Assembly (NCBI GenBank): GCA_037954665.1
Contig: JBBMOL010000046.1
Coordinates: 4,510,501-4,574,500 of the forward strand
Reading direction: 5' to 3'
Origin: Laguncularia racemosa
Lineage: Eukaryota; Streptophyta; Magnoliopsida; Myrtales; Combretaceae
DNA: 64,000 bases
Shown here: positions 11,776 to 22,874 of the stretch, piece after piece
Numbering within the stretch: the stretch's first letter is position 1
How the letters are laid out: each line of letters starts with the position of its first letter
The notes under the pieces: model-generated
Database searches by the model: none
What the model saw: the letters and a program-made list of their open reading frames with translations, nothing else
What the model was told of the DNA's origin: nothing
Position numbers and translations under genes: made by a program

Positions 11776-12154
11776 ACGTGGTACAAAAATATTTTTTGTC
11801 CAGTCCTTCTTCTTTAGTACTATCCAATACTCCTTGTTTTGTTCAGTATCAGTAACCAAACGGTACCATATAGAGTCATTTGGATGTTAAGTTTCCTATA
11901 AGTAGATATCGCATTAGATTAAATATCATATGTCGAATAATTATAAAATATTTTATTTTTAGCCAAGCATGGTGGTCCATGTTCCAATTATGCAAGTAGG
12001 TCCTTATTTGACTACATTAACAAAGATATATATTCATACTAATGTGAAATCTCCTCATAATGTTTGTTATGATTTAATGGTTTTCAGTTGAGACATATCA
12101 AGTTCAATTTTTTTTCTTCTATTGTACTAAAAAACAAAAAAAAAAAAAAATCTT

Positions 12155-12985
12155 GGGCAACACTCTAAAATATTGCATTTTTTTTTAATTTTGCAAATAT
12201 TATATCTGAAATAATTATTCATAAAATAGGTTTTAAAAGCACAGATAAGATTTTCGACTTCAGTGTTACGAAAAATTGCAAAACTGATGGTGTAAACCGA
12301 TTTATGCCTTCAATACAATTTGTATTAAAGGTACGGATGTATATTGCTTGAAGGCATAGACGTTATCTACACTTTTTTTTATATATATATACTTCGGTAG
12401 ATCGAAACATAGTAATTTGACCCTTATAAAAATAGCAAACAACAAAACATTTGATCTTAGCTATAATACATTCAAATCAGTCTTATTTATATATATTATG
12501 GGTTCCACAACTTCAAACGAGCAAAAAGTTATGACTTTTCAAAGTTGAAAAAAAAAACTGAAACTATATGATTTGCTTTTCCAACTTTAAAGGGTCATAA
12601 CTTTTTATTTGTTTGGAGTTACAGAATTTATAATATATTAAAAAAAAGATTGATTTAAGTGTATTATAGTTAGGACCAAACCGTATTATCATTTAGTATT
12701 TTTATAAGGATAAAATTGCTATATGTCCATTTATCAAAATGTAAAAATAAAAAAAAAATGTACTAAAGGTATGGACGTCGTTCACACTTTTAAGCAATTT
12801 GCTTGAAGGTGTGAATGACGTTCGTGCCTTTAGTATAACCGCGTCTTCAGTTTTGCAAATGTTTTTTTTTTTTAAAAAGTCACAAATGAAGCTTGCGACT
12901 TTGAAACCTATTTTGGAAATAATTTTTGTGGGTACAATATTTGCGAAATTTTTCTAAAAAGTGCAATATTTTAGAATGTTGCCCC
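12155..12985. mobile_element. Foldback-type non-autonomous Mutator-like element
   Basis: The ends GGGCAACACTCTAAAATATT and (reverse complement of the right end) GGGGCAACATTCTAAAATATT start long inverted repeats. The arms continue through GCAAATATT, AATAGGTTT and CCTTCAA motifs to a second inverted pair at 12456-12545 and 12590-12690 (TATAATACATTCAAATCAGT against TATAATACACTTAAATCAAT), so most of the 831 bp is arm. The flanks are identical: AAAAAATCTT at 12145-12154 and at 12986-12995, a 9- to 10-bp target duplication as expected for Mutator elements. The ends match the repeat at 7080-7274, so it belongs to the family of the larger element at 1-7274. It encodes nothing visible. Confidence 0.88.
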
Positions 12986-12995
12986 AAAAAATCTT

Positions 12996-13260
12996 CTCAC
13001 ATTTGATATTTGAGGAAAATACAAATAACCCATAAACTTTGACCAACCAAATGTAGATACATCCCTTAAACTTTCAAATATTACTAACAATCCCTTAAAT
13101 TTTGATAAATTAATAAATAATCTTTAAAAATTACAAATAACCTCATTGAACTTTAATCTTGGTACAAAAACATCTTTCAAACTTATCAAAATATATTTTA
13201 ATACCTCATAAACTTTAAACTTAATATATTTTTTTAAACTAAAAAAAAAAGCATAAAAGT
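12996..13260. repeat. Degenerate AT-rich repeats with CC(C)TTAAACTTT motifs
   Basis: Motifs such as CCCATAAACTTTGA, CCCTTAAACTTTCA, CCCTTAAATTTTGA and CCTCATAAACTTTAA recur every 35-60 bp between the foldback element and module B. This resembles a decayed tandem or MITE-type repeat. No gene is seen. Confidence 0.5.
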
Positions 13261-13329
13261 TGTAAACTTGATCAATAGTTTTTTTTTTTATTATTATTAT
13301 TTTACTAACAGGAAACTATTGGACAAAAA

Positions 13330-15715
13330 AAGCAGCAAGAACGAAATTGTTAAGGCATAGTTTAAAATTCTGCCCGGTCTAGAATATCAAAAATCCACAA
13401 AAGTTATAAACTTGATTCGATAGTTTTTTTTTATAATTAATTTAATACTAAAACGTAAGAAAAGTAGGTTTATTATACAAATACTTGCAAACTGGGTGGG
13501 GTGCTTATGGGAGTATCTGGTACTCTCTCTCTCTTTCAATTTTTTTTTTTAAAAAAAAACATACTTTGAATGCCAAGCAAAAATATTACATAGTTTCGAT
13601 TAAATTGAGCAGCTAAGCATTAAATATTTTAGACATATGGTTATTAGTATGCGTGGATCTAATAATTTATGAAGCCAAGGTGAGTGACTACACACTCGTT
13701 AAAATATGGTTCAAAATTCAGATCAACCTAAAATATAGGAGATAGTAGAGAGTTATTTAATTGTTAATTTTCCTATAACTAGATTTCCATGTAGCAAATA
13801 TCATGTATTGAATAGTTACAAAGCATTTTATTTTTAGCTAGGCATGGCGGTCCATATCCCATATCCCATTTATGTAAGTAACTTCTTATTTGATCACATT
13901 AATAAGGATACATGGATGAATATCCATGTGAAATCTTCTTGCAATTTTAAGGTCTTTATAGATGCAGATCTCCTAATGAAATGGATTAAATTTGAATCTC
14001 TATTTTTTAGTATACTAAAAAAAAAAAAAAAACTCCTATTATGCTATTCGTGCTAAATGCTTCATAATCATTCTTTTTTCTTTCTTCTTTTTAATCATGC
14101 AGACTTTGCTTGATCAATTTTCATAGAATAAAATCTCAAAAATTTAAATTTTTCTCTCTCTCTCTATATATAAACTTAGTAAAATACGATTAAGAGAGAA
14201 AAAAATGTGGTTATACGACTCTAAATTCCTCTAGATATTGATAATTAATCATATAAATATATGCATAATACCTAAGTAGTAACATAAAAATATTTTAATA
14301 ATATAAATAAAAAATATTTTAATTAAAAATTATATTTCATAGTTTTTGTTAATATAATATTAATTTAACATACTTAGATATTAGATACTATATAACTAAT
14401 CATTATGGAAAAAGATACATCTTTTTTAAAAGTTGTCATTTTACATGAAATTATATCTTTAAAAGATAGTCATAACTCATAATATATATACATATATATT
14501 TTCTTTCAATATTTACATAGTAGCCTCTCAAAATATGTACCTTCTAGCTTTGTGTCTTGCATACATTAGATGGTTATGCGTGTGTTTAGAGTAAAAGAGA
14601 TCAAATACAATATGTATATATATATATATATATTTAAAATGGAAATTACTATGAGGGTTGGAAATCTTTTCAATTTTCACACTCTTATTTATTGTACTTT
14701 ATTCTTTTACCTAAAATGAAGAGTGTGGTGTATAGAAAAGTAAAAACTATTAAGATGAAGAAAATTTATTGGCTTGCAAGAATTAACATGTGACTATTTA
14801 TAAGATTAGAGGAATGTGAAGAGCAATTGAAGGCATTTATTGCTAAAAGGTTAGTTTTCGACATATGTGACACTAAAACTAGGTTTTTATACTTTAATAT
14901 TATAAACCATAATACAAAACTTATATAAAAGAACTTTTGAAATTATATATATGAAAGGTATGATACAGATCAAATTCTAAGAAGTTGAAAATCATAAAAA
15001 CAATTACTATTATTATCATCAATATTTTCACAAAATTCTTATTATGAACAAAATTCTATTTACCTTCGTGGAGTAATTCCATATATGGGTGGCGATACCA
15101 TCTCCCAAGCACAATATAGTATGATTAATGTAAATGGGATTGGGGATATATATATAGATACGATTTGGTATGATTAATAAATGAATAAATTATATATATT
15201 CATGTCGAGATTTTGGATTAGAGTGTAGTTACAGGTTCATATTGATTCACTATAATTAATTTGATAAAACAATATATATTTAAATAATACAATAAAACAT
15301 AATTAAAAAAAAAAAACACTAGAATGATAAACAAATATAGAAAATGAAAAAGGGTTAGAACCTTAAAACCAAGTTAAAATAGTAAATTTTCTTAAATGGT
15401 GAAAATACATAATTTAAGACTATCATGGACCACACCAGTTTAAGGCTACCATGTGCCATCTTTTCAAACCTTAAAACTAAGTTAAAATGATAAGTTTTCT
15501 TGAATTATGAAAATACATAATTTAAGACTACCTGGACCACACAGATTAAGGCTACCGTGTGCTATCTTTTCAAACCTTAAAACCAAGTTAAAATGATAAA
15601 TTTTCTTAAATTGTAAAAATACATGATATAAGACTATCATGGAGAAAACCGGTTTAAGGCTACTATGTGCAACCTGTTCAAACATTCATGGAATATTTTG
15701 TATTAGCTTTTAACA
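13330..15715. repeat. Module B of the three-copy duplicated segment
   Basis: From AACGAAATTGTTAAGGC (also at 10307) to about 14000, module B parallels module A. Its right part, GATTAGAGTGTAGTTACAGGTTCATATTG (near 15220) followed by the 107-bp repeats, parallels module C (near 17040-17190). The middle (14000-15200) is AT-rich with (TA)n microsatellites near 14494 and 14613, and shows no gene. Confidence 0.72.
15361..15683. repeat. Three tandem copies of a 106-109 bp unit
   Basis: Units start with CCTTAAAACCAAGTTAAAAT or near variants at 15361, 15469 and 15575. Each ends in GGCTAC..TGTGC.A.C.TTTCAAA. A single diverged unit end is present in module C (CATGGACCACACCAGTGTAAA near 17138), so the triplication followed the module duplication. 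Confidence 0.88.
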
Positions 15716-15814
15716 TATTGATTATGGTAATATTTTGAGTAAATAAATTATTTTTATTAATATAAATATATATTAAAATGGAAACTGCACATTCTTGTGG
15801 GAGTTAAACTAGTT

Positions 15815-17200
15815 GGTATATAACAATTAATTTAGTAAAATATTAGATTATTTATTTAGCAACATCACACTTCTAGTTCCATCTCTATGCTTCACCCGAC
15901 AAGGGCGTTTCCAATTCAGCAGGCTCTTAAAATCCAACACTCTCGCTGTCATAGATTTTGAATTATTAATTTAATAGTAGGATAACATTTCTGTGTTCAT
16001 CCCCGCTTTCAATGGGCATAAAGTGTAACCATTTCTTCTCTCTCTATCTTTTTAATTGCATTGAATTGAACCAAATTGATAATAGGAAATACCCCTAGAA
16101 ATTGAATAAATAATAATCGAATAGGAATTAAAAAAAAAAAAAAAGAAAGAAAGACAAAAATCAAAATAAATCCGCGTTGGATTTTATTTTAATTTAATTT
16201 TGTTCCGGCTGAATCAATGGTTGGCCAATTTTTGCTGGCTACTCAGCGTTGAAAACGCCAAAATAGAGCCTGTTACGGAATTAACAATGACTCAAAAAGT
16301 CCAATTATTAAACAAATCACTCGATGATACGCTACATAAAACCAAGTGCAGCTGAGTCGTGTTAAAATTTTATTTTTCCTTCTCTCTTTCTTTATTTATA
16401 TTTTTCTTGAACATGGATGGTCACGTTAAAAAAAGAAAAAGACTTTTTTCAACTTGCTAAGCTGCCACAACAGTTTTACCCGTGCATACCCAACAGGGAA
16501 ACCTATATAGTATCTAGTACTCTCTCTTTATTATTATTATTGATTATTTTAATCATACTTTGAGTAAAAGCCAGGCAAAAATATTATATAGTATCGTTAA
16601 ATTGAGTAGCTCAACACTATATATTTTAGACATGCACATTACGGGTAAGCGAGGAGATCAATACACTTCTTAAAATATATTATAAATTTTATTTCAACCT
16701 AAAATACATGAGATATAGAGTTATTTAGTAGTTAGTTTTCCTATAACTCGATTTCCCACTAAGTAAATGTCATTTATCCAATAGTTACAAAGTGTTTTAT
16801 TTTTAGCCAAGTATGATGGTCCATGAATATTGATATTTTAATAGGACGGATCAAATTTAAATCTTTTTTGTTTATTATATCCATGAAAAAAGAGAGATAA
16901 GAATCCAATTTTTATGAATCATTTTTTAAAGAAAAATTATAAAAATATGACTTATATTTGAATTTTTTTGTAAACTTATGACTTATTTTTTCTTTTAACA
17001 AACATGTAACTCATGTTTCATAACTATATATAAAAATATAATTAGAGATTCATATTAGTTTACTTATAATTAATTTATATATATATATATATATATACAT
17101 ATATATAATTTAATATTCCGGTGTATTGATCTTTCCATGGACCACACCAGTGTAAACCGTTGTCATCTTTTCGAAACATTCACGTGAGCTATTCTATTTC
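15815..17200. repeat. Module C of the three-copy duplicated segment
   Basis: Module C aligns with module A from GGTATATAACAATTAATTTAGTAAAAT to the GGTCCATG motif, and with the right part of module B up to about 17200. It lacks the two insertions of module A and so serves as the empty-site reference. A (TA)n microsatellite lies at 17077-17106. No coding potential is seen. Confidence 0.75.
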
Positions 17201-17381
17201 TGTCTTAGTTTGGGTATTAATAGTTATGTAGATTGATTAACATGTATAAATATTAATATAAAAAAAATAAAAAACTTTTTAATAAATATTTATTATGAAT
17301 AATATATATTAAAAAATTATTAATAATGATATACATTCATTAAAACACGTACCGTATCAATATTAATAAATATATTTTAAT

Positions 17382-17468
17382 GACCTAATGTTAGTTCAGA
17401 AATTAGAACGGACCTAATGTTAGATCAGAAATTAGAACGGGCCTAATGTGATTTCAGAACTTAGAACC
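17382..17468. repeat. Three tandem copies of a 29-bp unit
   Basis: Units at 17382, 17411 and 17440 read G(A/G)CCTAATGT...TCAGAA.TTAGAAC. The first two are almost identical and the third is diverged. Confidence 0.9.
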
Positions 17469-17584
17469 CCTAACAACCGTGCACTTGTATATAAAATTTA
17501 TTGCAATACGTGGCGATTGTGTACCACAGCTCTACTATTACGATCCTGACACGTTACATTAAAAGAAATAAAATTCAGGTTATA

Positions 17585-17862
17585 CTTGTAAATATTATAT
17601 TTTAAAAAAATATATAAATATTATATTTATAAAAATCATTTCTAAAATAAATTTCAAAGTAGTAATTTACAATTTTTTTTTAAAATTTATAAAATTAAAA
17701 ACATAATGAAAACATAGACTAGATTTGCAACTCCTATTTTGCTAATTTTTTAAAACTGATTGCAAAATGTGTTCATCTTTTAAAATCTATCATTAGAATA
17801 ATTATTTTAAATATAATATTTATAATTTTTTTAAATACAATATTTTAAAATATTTACCAAAA
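17585..17862. mobile_element. Possible short, decayed relative of the foldback Mutator-like element
   Basis: The right end read inward (GGTAAATATTTTAAAATATTGTA...) and the left end (TTGTAAATATTATATTTTAAAA...) form an imperfect inverted repeat. Motifs resemble the 12155-12985 element: an ATATTATATTT core, then ATTTCTAAAAT and TTTCAAAG. The ends are damaged and no target duplication could be defined. Confidence 0.4.
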
Positions 17863-18045
17863 TATTCATAGAAAATTTCTTGTCAGCATACAGGGGAGTG
17901 GACCCGTCTTCTTAATGTACTAGGTAAAGAAAAACGTGGGGGTATCATAGAAATTCCCTCGCCATTAAGGATCAATTTCCGTTTACATAATTAAAATGCA
18001 ATGCAAAACCACTTAAAAGAAGATTCCACAAGTTCAAACGGGTCT

Positions 18046-18071
18046 TGGGCCTACACCACTTGTCTATAAAT
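18046..18071 (+). promoter_or_regulatory. Probable SDR core promoter (TGGGCC and TATA box)
   Basis: TGGGCC at 18046-18051 resembles a plant site II element. TCTATAAAT at 18063-18071 fits a TATA box, which would place transcription start near 18095-18105, about 120-150 bp upstream of the start codon. The roles are inferred from motif and position. Confidence 0.5.
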
Positions 18072-18252
18072 TCGGTCATTCATATGGAAAGTAGAATCAA
18101 ACAAAAACATACAGCACCCCAATTCTAGAGGTTCATACTCATATTCATACGTTATAATCTTTATTTTTTCCTCCTAGAAAAGTGATGTTCATTTGTAGAT
18201 TTGGTTTTCGGTTTTGATGGATGGTTTGGTTTCTGGAATTGCTGCAGGTAGA

Positions 18253-21200
18253 ATGGAAAGTTGTACCAAGAGAGTTTTGATTACTTCTAGTGGCGATGAG
18301 ATTTCTATTAACATTGCTTTACATTTGGCCAAGCGTGGATGCAGGTTACATTTCTTTCCTAAACCCAAAATTTAACGTTTTTAAACATTTAGTGAATGAG
18401 AGTTACCAGAACATCTGCTGGTTTAAAGCATCTTGTTTCTGGGTTTGTGTTTTTCTTCTTTTATTAGCAAATACAGATGGCGTTTCATGTTGTTCTAGGT
18501 TGTTTTTCACCATGTGATTTGGTTTTTTTTTTATGCATGGAAGCGCCTGATTACGAAACTAGACGATTAGCAATTTTTGTTATTACCATATCTCGTAATT
18601 TCCGATGATCAAATAGTTATAATAGAGCACATAATGTGTTTATGGAAGGGGTTGAGCTCAAAGCTTGAAAATGGTTCTGCCTTGCGTTGGATTTTCCATC
18701 TCATCGAGAAAATAATCATTGGGTTCATCGATTAATGACTGAATTTTAATGGCTACTAATTCCAACAGGCTGGTCTTAATGGGAGAAGAGAGTGGTCTGA
18801 AGAGTGCCTGTGAGCATATCAGACGGACATTGAATGGGGCTGCATCTATTGAGGTAATTGGGTTGGAAATGGAAGAGGAGAGGGAGGCAGCTTTTGAGGA
18901 GGCTGTAAATAAGGCGTGCAATATCCTCGGGAAAATTGATGCCTTTGTAAATTGTTATACTTATGAAGGTAAGCAAGTCTCTCTGATGAATTGTTGTTAA
19001 AAAATTTTAAATATTTATACAATGATTGATTTCTATTGACATTGGCCTAGAAGTATTGGTTTTACTCAAAATCTGAAATGTCTTTACCGTTTAAAGGGTA
19101 GAGTCAGTCGAGCAATCTTTTAGCTAAATTTTATTGACATGGGTGATAAGATTTAGGAGGGATGTAATGGAGAAAATGCTGATTTTTAAGTTTTAAGGAT
19201 GTATTAAGCTGGTGATACCATCTATTCAGATCGAAAAGCATAACGCTTCATTCTGGTTATAGTAACGGGAGTGTCGTTTAGCTAAATTTTTTATAAGGGA
19301 TTCGTCCACCCATTTTACTTAAAAAGATAATGTGACCTTTAGGGATTACCTGTGCTCTTAATGTGGGAAGAGAACGGAAATATTGGACAAAGGCTTCATG
19401 GAATAGTGATGGAGTCGCAGTTGGTTTCATACGGTTGACAGGATTTTGGAAAGGAAACTTCCCCGTATATTCTCGTTCAACAGTCCATACACTGTTCAAC
19501 AGATATGAATTTTTTGCAAGTTAATTGACTCGGTATCAAGTCTTGGACTTTGAAGACATGAAATTTCGATTCCAAGAGGAGGAAATTCTATGCGTATGAT
19601 TACTGCAAAACCAAGAATTTGCAATAGATTTTCCGTGATTCTTGAGTAGAAGCTATATTATTTCCAAGTGGCTGTAGAAGAAGACAGAAACTTCCTTTCT
19701 CAACATTATTAAATATTTATGAGGTTATGAGAAGTGTATGCTATTGGAGAGTCACAACCAACAATTTGGCATAAAATTTTTAAGGTGTTTGTTGATTCTT
19801 TTAATTTCCGTGTGTGGGGCCGGCTTATTGGCGTTTACAGGTTTGAAGTAACTCCTGTTTGCAAAGAAAACAATTATCGAAAGTAAATTAGCAGAACAAC
19901 CGGCCAAGAGCATATGCCTTCTCTTAGATACTCAAGTATAGGAATGTAATTTTTTTAAAGTTGTGTGTGACATGCTGCATAGCAAAGGGAGAGATGTGGT
20001 CCTTTCTCAGCATTGTTTAATATTTATGTGCTCATGAGAAGCATATGCCTTTGGAAAGAGACAGTAACCTTTCGGCATAATATTATAATGTGTTGGATTG
20101 TTTATTCTTCTTAACTTACACATATGGAGTGGAGCTACTACCTAATTCTAAAATAATTCTGATTATATTAACAATAATATAATGGTCAGTCTGATAGTGA
20201 AGAAAGTAATTTTTGAAAATAAATTATTAACAGAATAACCCTATCAAGAGCAATCTTCTTCTCTATCGACGCTTTGTTTTTCATCTTATTACTCATAAAT
20301 CCTAAAGCTGCTTGTAAGGCTTGTTGGCAAATCAGTTGTTGGACTTGATTAATCGTCCTTTACTGTTCAAAATGAATGGTTTTGTTTGAGCTTTTCGTTC
20401 GTAATGAGGATATAAAAAAATTTTCCTCACCAAATGGGCCACTAGCTATTCTAGGTGCAACACTAGAACTGGGTGTAAAGAACCAACCAGACCGACCTAG
20501 TGGATAAACATTTTTTTTTTTTTAAAAAAAAAGAAGTTCTTTGTTCTTGAATATTTTTGCCGCAACAGATAAAGAAGTTATTTTGTTTTCATGTTGCACT
20601 TCTTGATTTTTGTCTAAATCAGGAAAGATGCATGACCCTTTGGAATTAGAAGAAAACGAGTTCAAAAAGATGGTCAGAGTGAACTTTATGGCTGCGTGGT
20701 TCCTACTGAAAGCTGTAAGTAGAAAGATGCGCGATGCCAAGTCTGGAGGCTCCATAGTATTTTTGACGCCGATGAATGGCGGTGGGCGAGGACTTTACCC
20801 TGGTGCTGCTGCATATGGTTCGTGTTTGGGTGCGGTGGATCAATTGGTTCGGGTAAGTTTGCAAATTACTACAGCAGATGGATAATATATTGCTATTTTT
20901 ACTTTCACTGGTTCACTGCATTGCAACTACGAGACTGTAGTAATAATTACGGCATCCTGTTTAAAATTATGGTTAGCATGTGAAATAGTGGAAGTAGGTC
21001 AGATTGCTCCGTCACTTACTTGAGAAATTATCTCTGGGACGAGATTGCTATCTGCATCTAGACAAACTTTATTGCAGGATTCCTTCAAAAAAAATTGTGG
21101 TGGTGGACGCTTCTACTGCATCTCAGAGGAAAGATTTACTATGGTGTTGGAAGCTCCTTTTATTTCCACATACACGTACCAAATAGTCATTTGTTCTTTC

Positions 21201-22080
21201 CTGCCCATGAAAATGACATCTCTCCAGGCAATATTTCTATATATTTTCTTAAGCAGCAGTTAAAGTTAATATGATCATTGGCGTCATTTTCGGATGGCAA
21301 AAGACCCATGGAAGACTGGAGAAACGGCATGAAAATTATTAATAAAAAATAAAAATAAAAAAAGTGAGAAAGGAAAGCAATGGAAAAGGATGCCTTTAAA
21401 TTCTTACACCATGTTTCAGATCATCTGTCAATGATTTAATGGGGGGCAATCTGCTTTGGATATTGAATAAACAGAGATGTGCTGAAGTGTGCACATAAGA
21501 AGAGGAAAATCAAATATGTACTATACTTCATGCTTATATTTATTCTAGTAGGTTCAATCGAGACATGATCTTGTCATTTGACTCTTTGTATGCATGTGCT
21601 TTGTGTTTGCATTATTACCATCTATTCTCGTGTTATCTGAGTCAAGCACCCCCTGTCCAATCAATTGGAGCTTAATCCTATTCTATTGTTGATAATGATA
21701 ACAAGAATATGATGTTGAGGTTAATTAATTCTATATAAAATGTTAGTACTTTCTTGGCATGGAAAAGCCCTTTCTGATTTTGTAAATTCTGCCTGAAAAA
21801 GACTTCAGCATTGGAGATCGGAAAATACAGCATTCGGGTTAATTCAATCGCGCGGGGCTTGCACTTGAACGATGAATATCCAAAATGGGTTGGGCAGGAG
21901 AGGGCAAGAAAGATGGTCAAGGACGCCGCACCACTTGAAAGATGGCTCGATGTGAAGAGTGATCTAATGTCAACTGTTATCTACTTAATAAGTGATGCAT
22001 CTCGATATATGACGGGAACAACTATATATGTCGATGGCGCTCAATCTATTGTGAGGCCTCGCATGCGATCATATATGTAG
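18253..22080 (+). CDS. Short-chain dehydrogenase/reductase family protein, four exons, degenerate active site
   Basis: Exons are 18253-18344, 18769-18968, 20623-20852 and 21802-22080, totalling 801 nt (266 residues), close to the 250 usual for classical SDRs. Seen: the strand-1 region VLITSSGDEIS (8-18), where TGxxxGIG is expected; helix-4 Asn in VRVNFMAAW (N118); Tyr162 in PGAAAYGSCLGAV; RVNSIARG near 188-195; and the C-terminal YMTGTTIYVDGA typical of the family. The YxxxK lysine is Leu166, the catalytic-serine region reads FLTPMNG, and the NNAG motif reads VNCYTYEG. Cofactor binding and catalysis are therefore doubtful, and a pseudoenzyme is possible. Exon 4 is placed after AAG at 21799-21801, because this gives the usual spacing between LVR and ALE and keeps the frame. 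An in-frame upstream ATG at 18217 (stop at 18196) could add 12 residues. No signal peptide or membrane segment is seen. The substrate is unknown. Confidence 0.87.
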
Positions 22081-22154
22081 TCCATTTTTGTTCTACTGAT
22101 AAAAGCTACTGCCTTTTTTGTTTTTACTAAACGAGTAACTCAAATTTCTATGAA

Positions 22155-22160
22155 AATAAA
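22155..22160 (+). terminator. AATAAA polyadenylation signal of the SDR gene
   Basis: AATAAA lies 75 bp past the stop codon and is followed by T/G-rich sequence, as expected for a plant 3' end. Confidence 0.6.
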
Positions 22161-22870
22161 GATTTGCGGGCACTTGCTTCTCAAGTTTTGTGTTTATTAC
22201 TGTTAAGTATACTTTTGATTCTTTTCTTTTCCCCTTTATTAAAAAAGAAAAACAAAAAAATTCATATGATTGAATGTGCTTTTGCGCAACTCCATTCTTT
22301 TCATTAGTGCAAAAGGATCTGATCTTTAATTCTCGCCAAGACCCACATAAAGAAGAAAGAAATAAGGATAAGAAATCACATTGGGCATTGTGCATATGGG
22401 CTCTTCAGAGAGCTCACCATGATATTATAGAAAGGCGTGGCTAAAAAGACAACCAAAGAATGAGTAGACAGGTGGGTAAATGGAATAATAAAGAAAGGGG
22501 TACAGTGTAGCTTACCAACCTAATCTCATTTAGATGATGTCTCAAGTTTTGGAGTACGAAATTCACTGCTTTTATCCCATATTAGAAAACTCTGTAACTT
22601 TTTTTTTTCACTCTAGGTTTTGCTATTTTATTTATTTTTATTTTTTATGTTTTTCATTATAACTAAGTTGCTTAAATGGAAAAACCAAAAGTCCCTCTCG
22701 GGAAAAAGATTTATTAATCGATATATATATATATAGTGTATAAATAAAAATAAAATTTTTGATATATATAACAGTAAAATTAATAGTTTTCAAAACAAAT
22801 ATCATCTATATTTTATATTATTTATATATATTAAAATCTTATTAGTATTTATTAACCCTTAAATTTTTAT
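22161..22870. other. Intergenic stretch after the SDR gene
   Basis: No gene is recognised. The sequence is AT-rich with a (TA)n run near 22722-22734. Open frames on the - strand are short and low-complexity. Confidence 0.55.
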
Positions 22871-22874
22871 AACT

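Larger units (their letters stand above)
10681..11867. mobile_element. 1187-bp TIR DNA element, PIF/Harbinger-like ends, in module A
   Basis: The left end GGTAACGTTTGATT and the reverse complement of the right end GGTACCGTTTGGTT are inverted repeats; subterminal GTACTGGAC motifs occur at both ends in opposite orientation. Module C lacks the block and reads GAGATATAGAG at the site. The element is flanked by ATATA on both sides (10676-10680 and 11868-11872). The GTTTGGTT end resembles PIF/Harbinger (Tourist) elements, but those usually duplicate 3 bp, so the class is uncertain. The interior has a less AT-rich part (10870-11440) with a 26-nt G run, and a tandem repeat near the right end. No transposase is recognisable. 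Confidence 0.7.
8745..12110. repeat. Module A of a three-copy duplicated segment, carrying two insertions
   Basis: Module A is homologous to module B (13330-15715) and module C (15815-17200). Shared landmarks are: the start around ATTTAGCAAC...CTTCACC (8790-8830 and 15850-15900); CATCCCCGTATTCAATGG (9582 on, C near 16000); GCGCCAAAA...GGAATTAACGATGGCTCA (10053-10093, C near 16255-16290); a microsatellite after AGTATCTG.TACTCTCTCTC (10480-10530, B 13510, C 16515); CATACTTTGAATG; and TTTTATTTTTAGCCAAGCATG..GGTCCATG (11950-11980, B 13830, C 16795). No coding potential is seen. Compared with C, module A holds extra DNA at 8859-9363 and 10681-11867. Confidence 0.8.

Noticed and set aside
15361..15683. 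CRISPR-like array
   Set aside because: The three 107-bp units are adjacent with no unique spacers, and the context is plant nuclear DNA.
18290..18517. 75-codon + strand frame overlapping SDR exon 1
   Set aside because: It is in another frame, runs from exon 1 into intron 1, and has no recognisable motif.
20850..21808. Frameshift in the SDR gene between exons 3 and 4
   Set aside because: It appears only if the CAG at 21808 is used. The AAG acceptor at 21801 restores the frame, and the dead copies have a better acceptor at that position.
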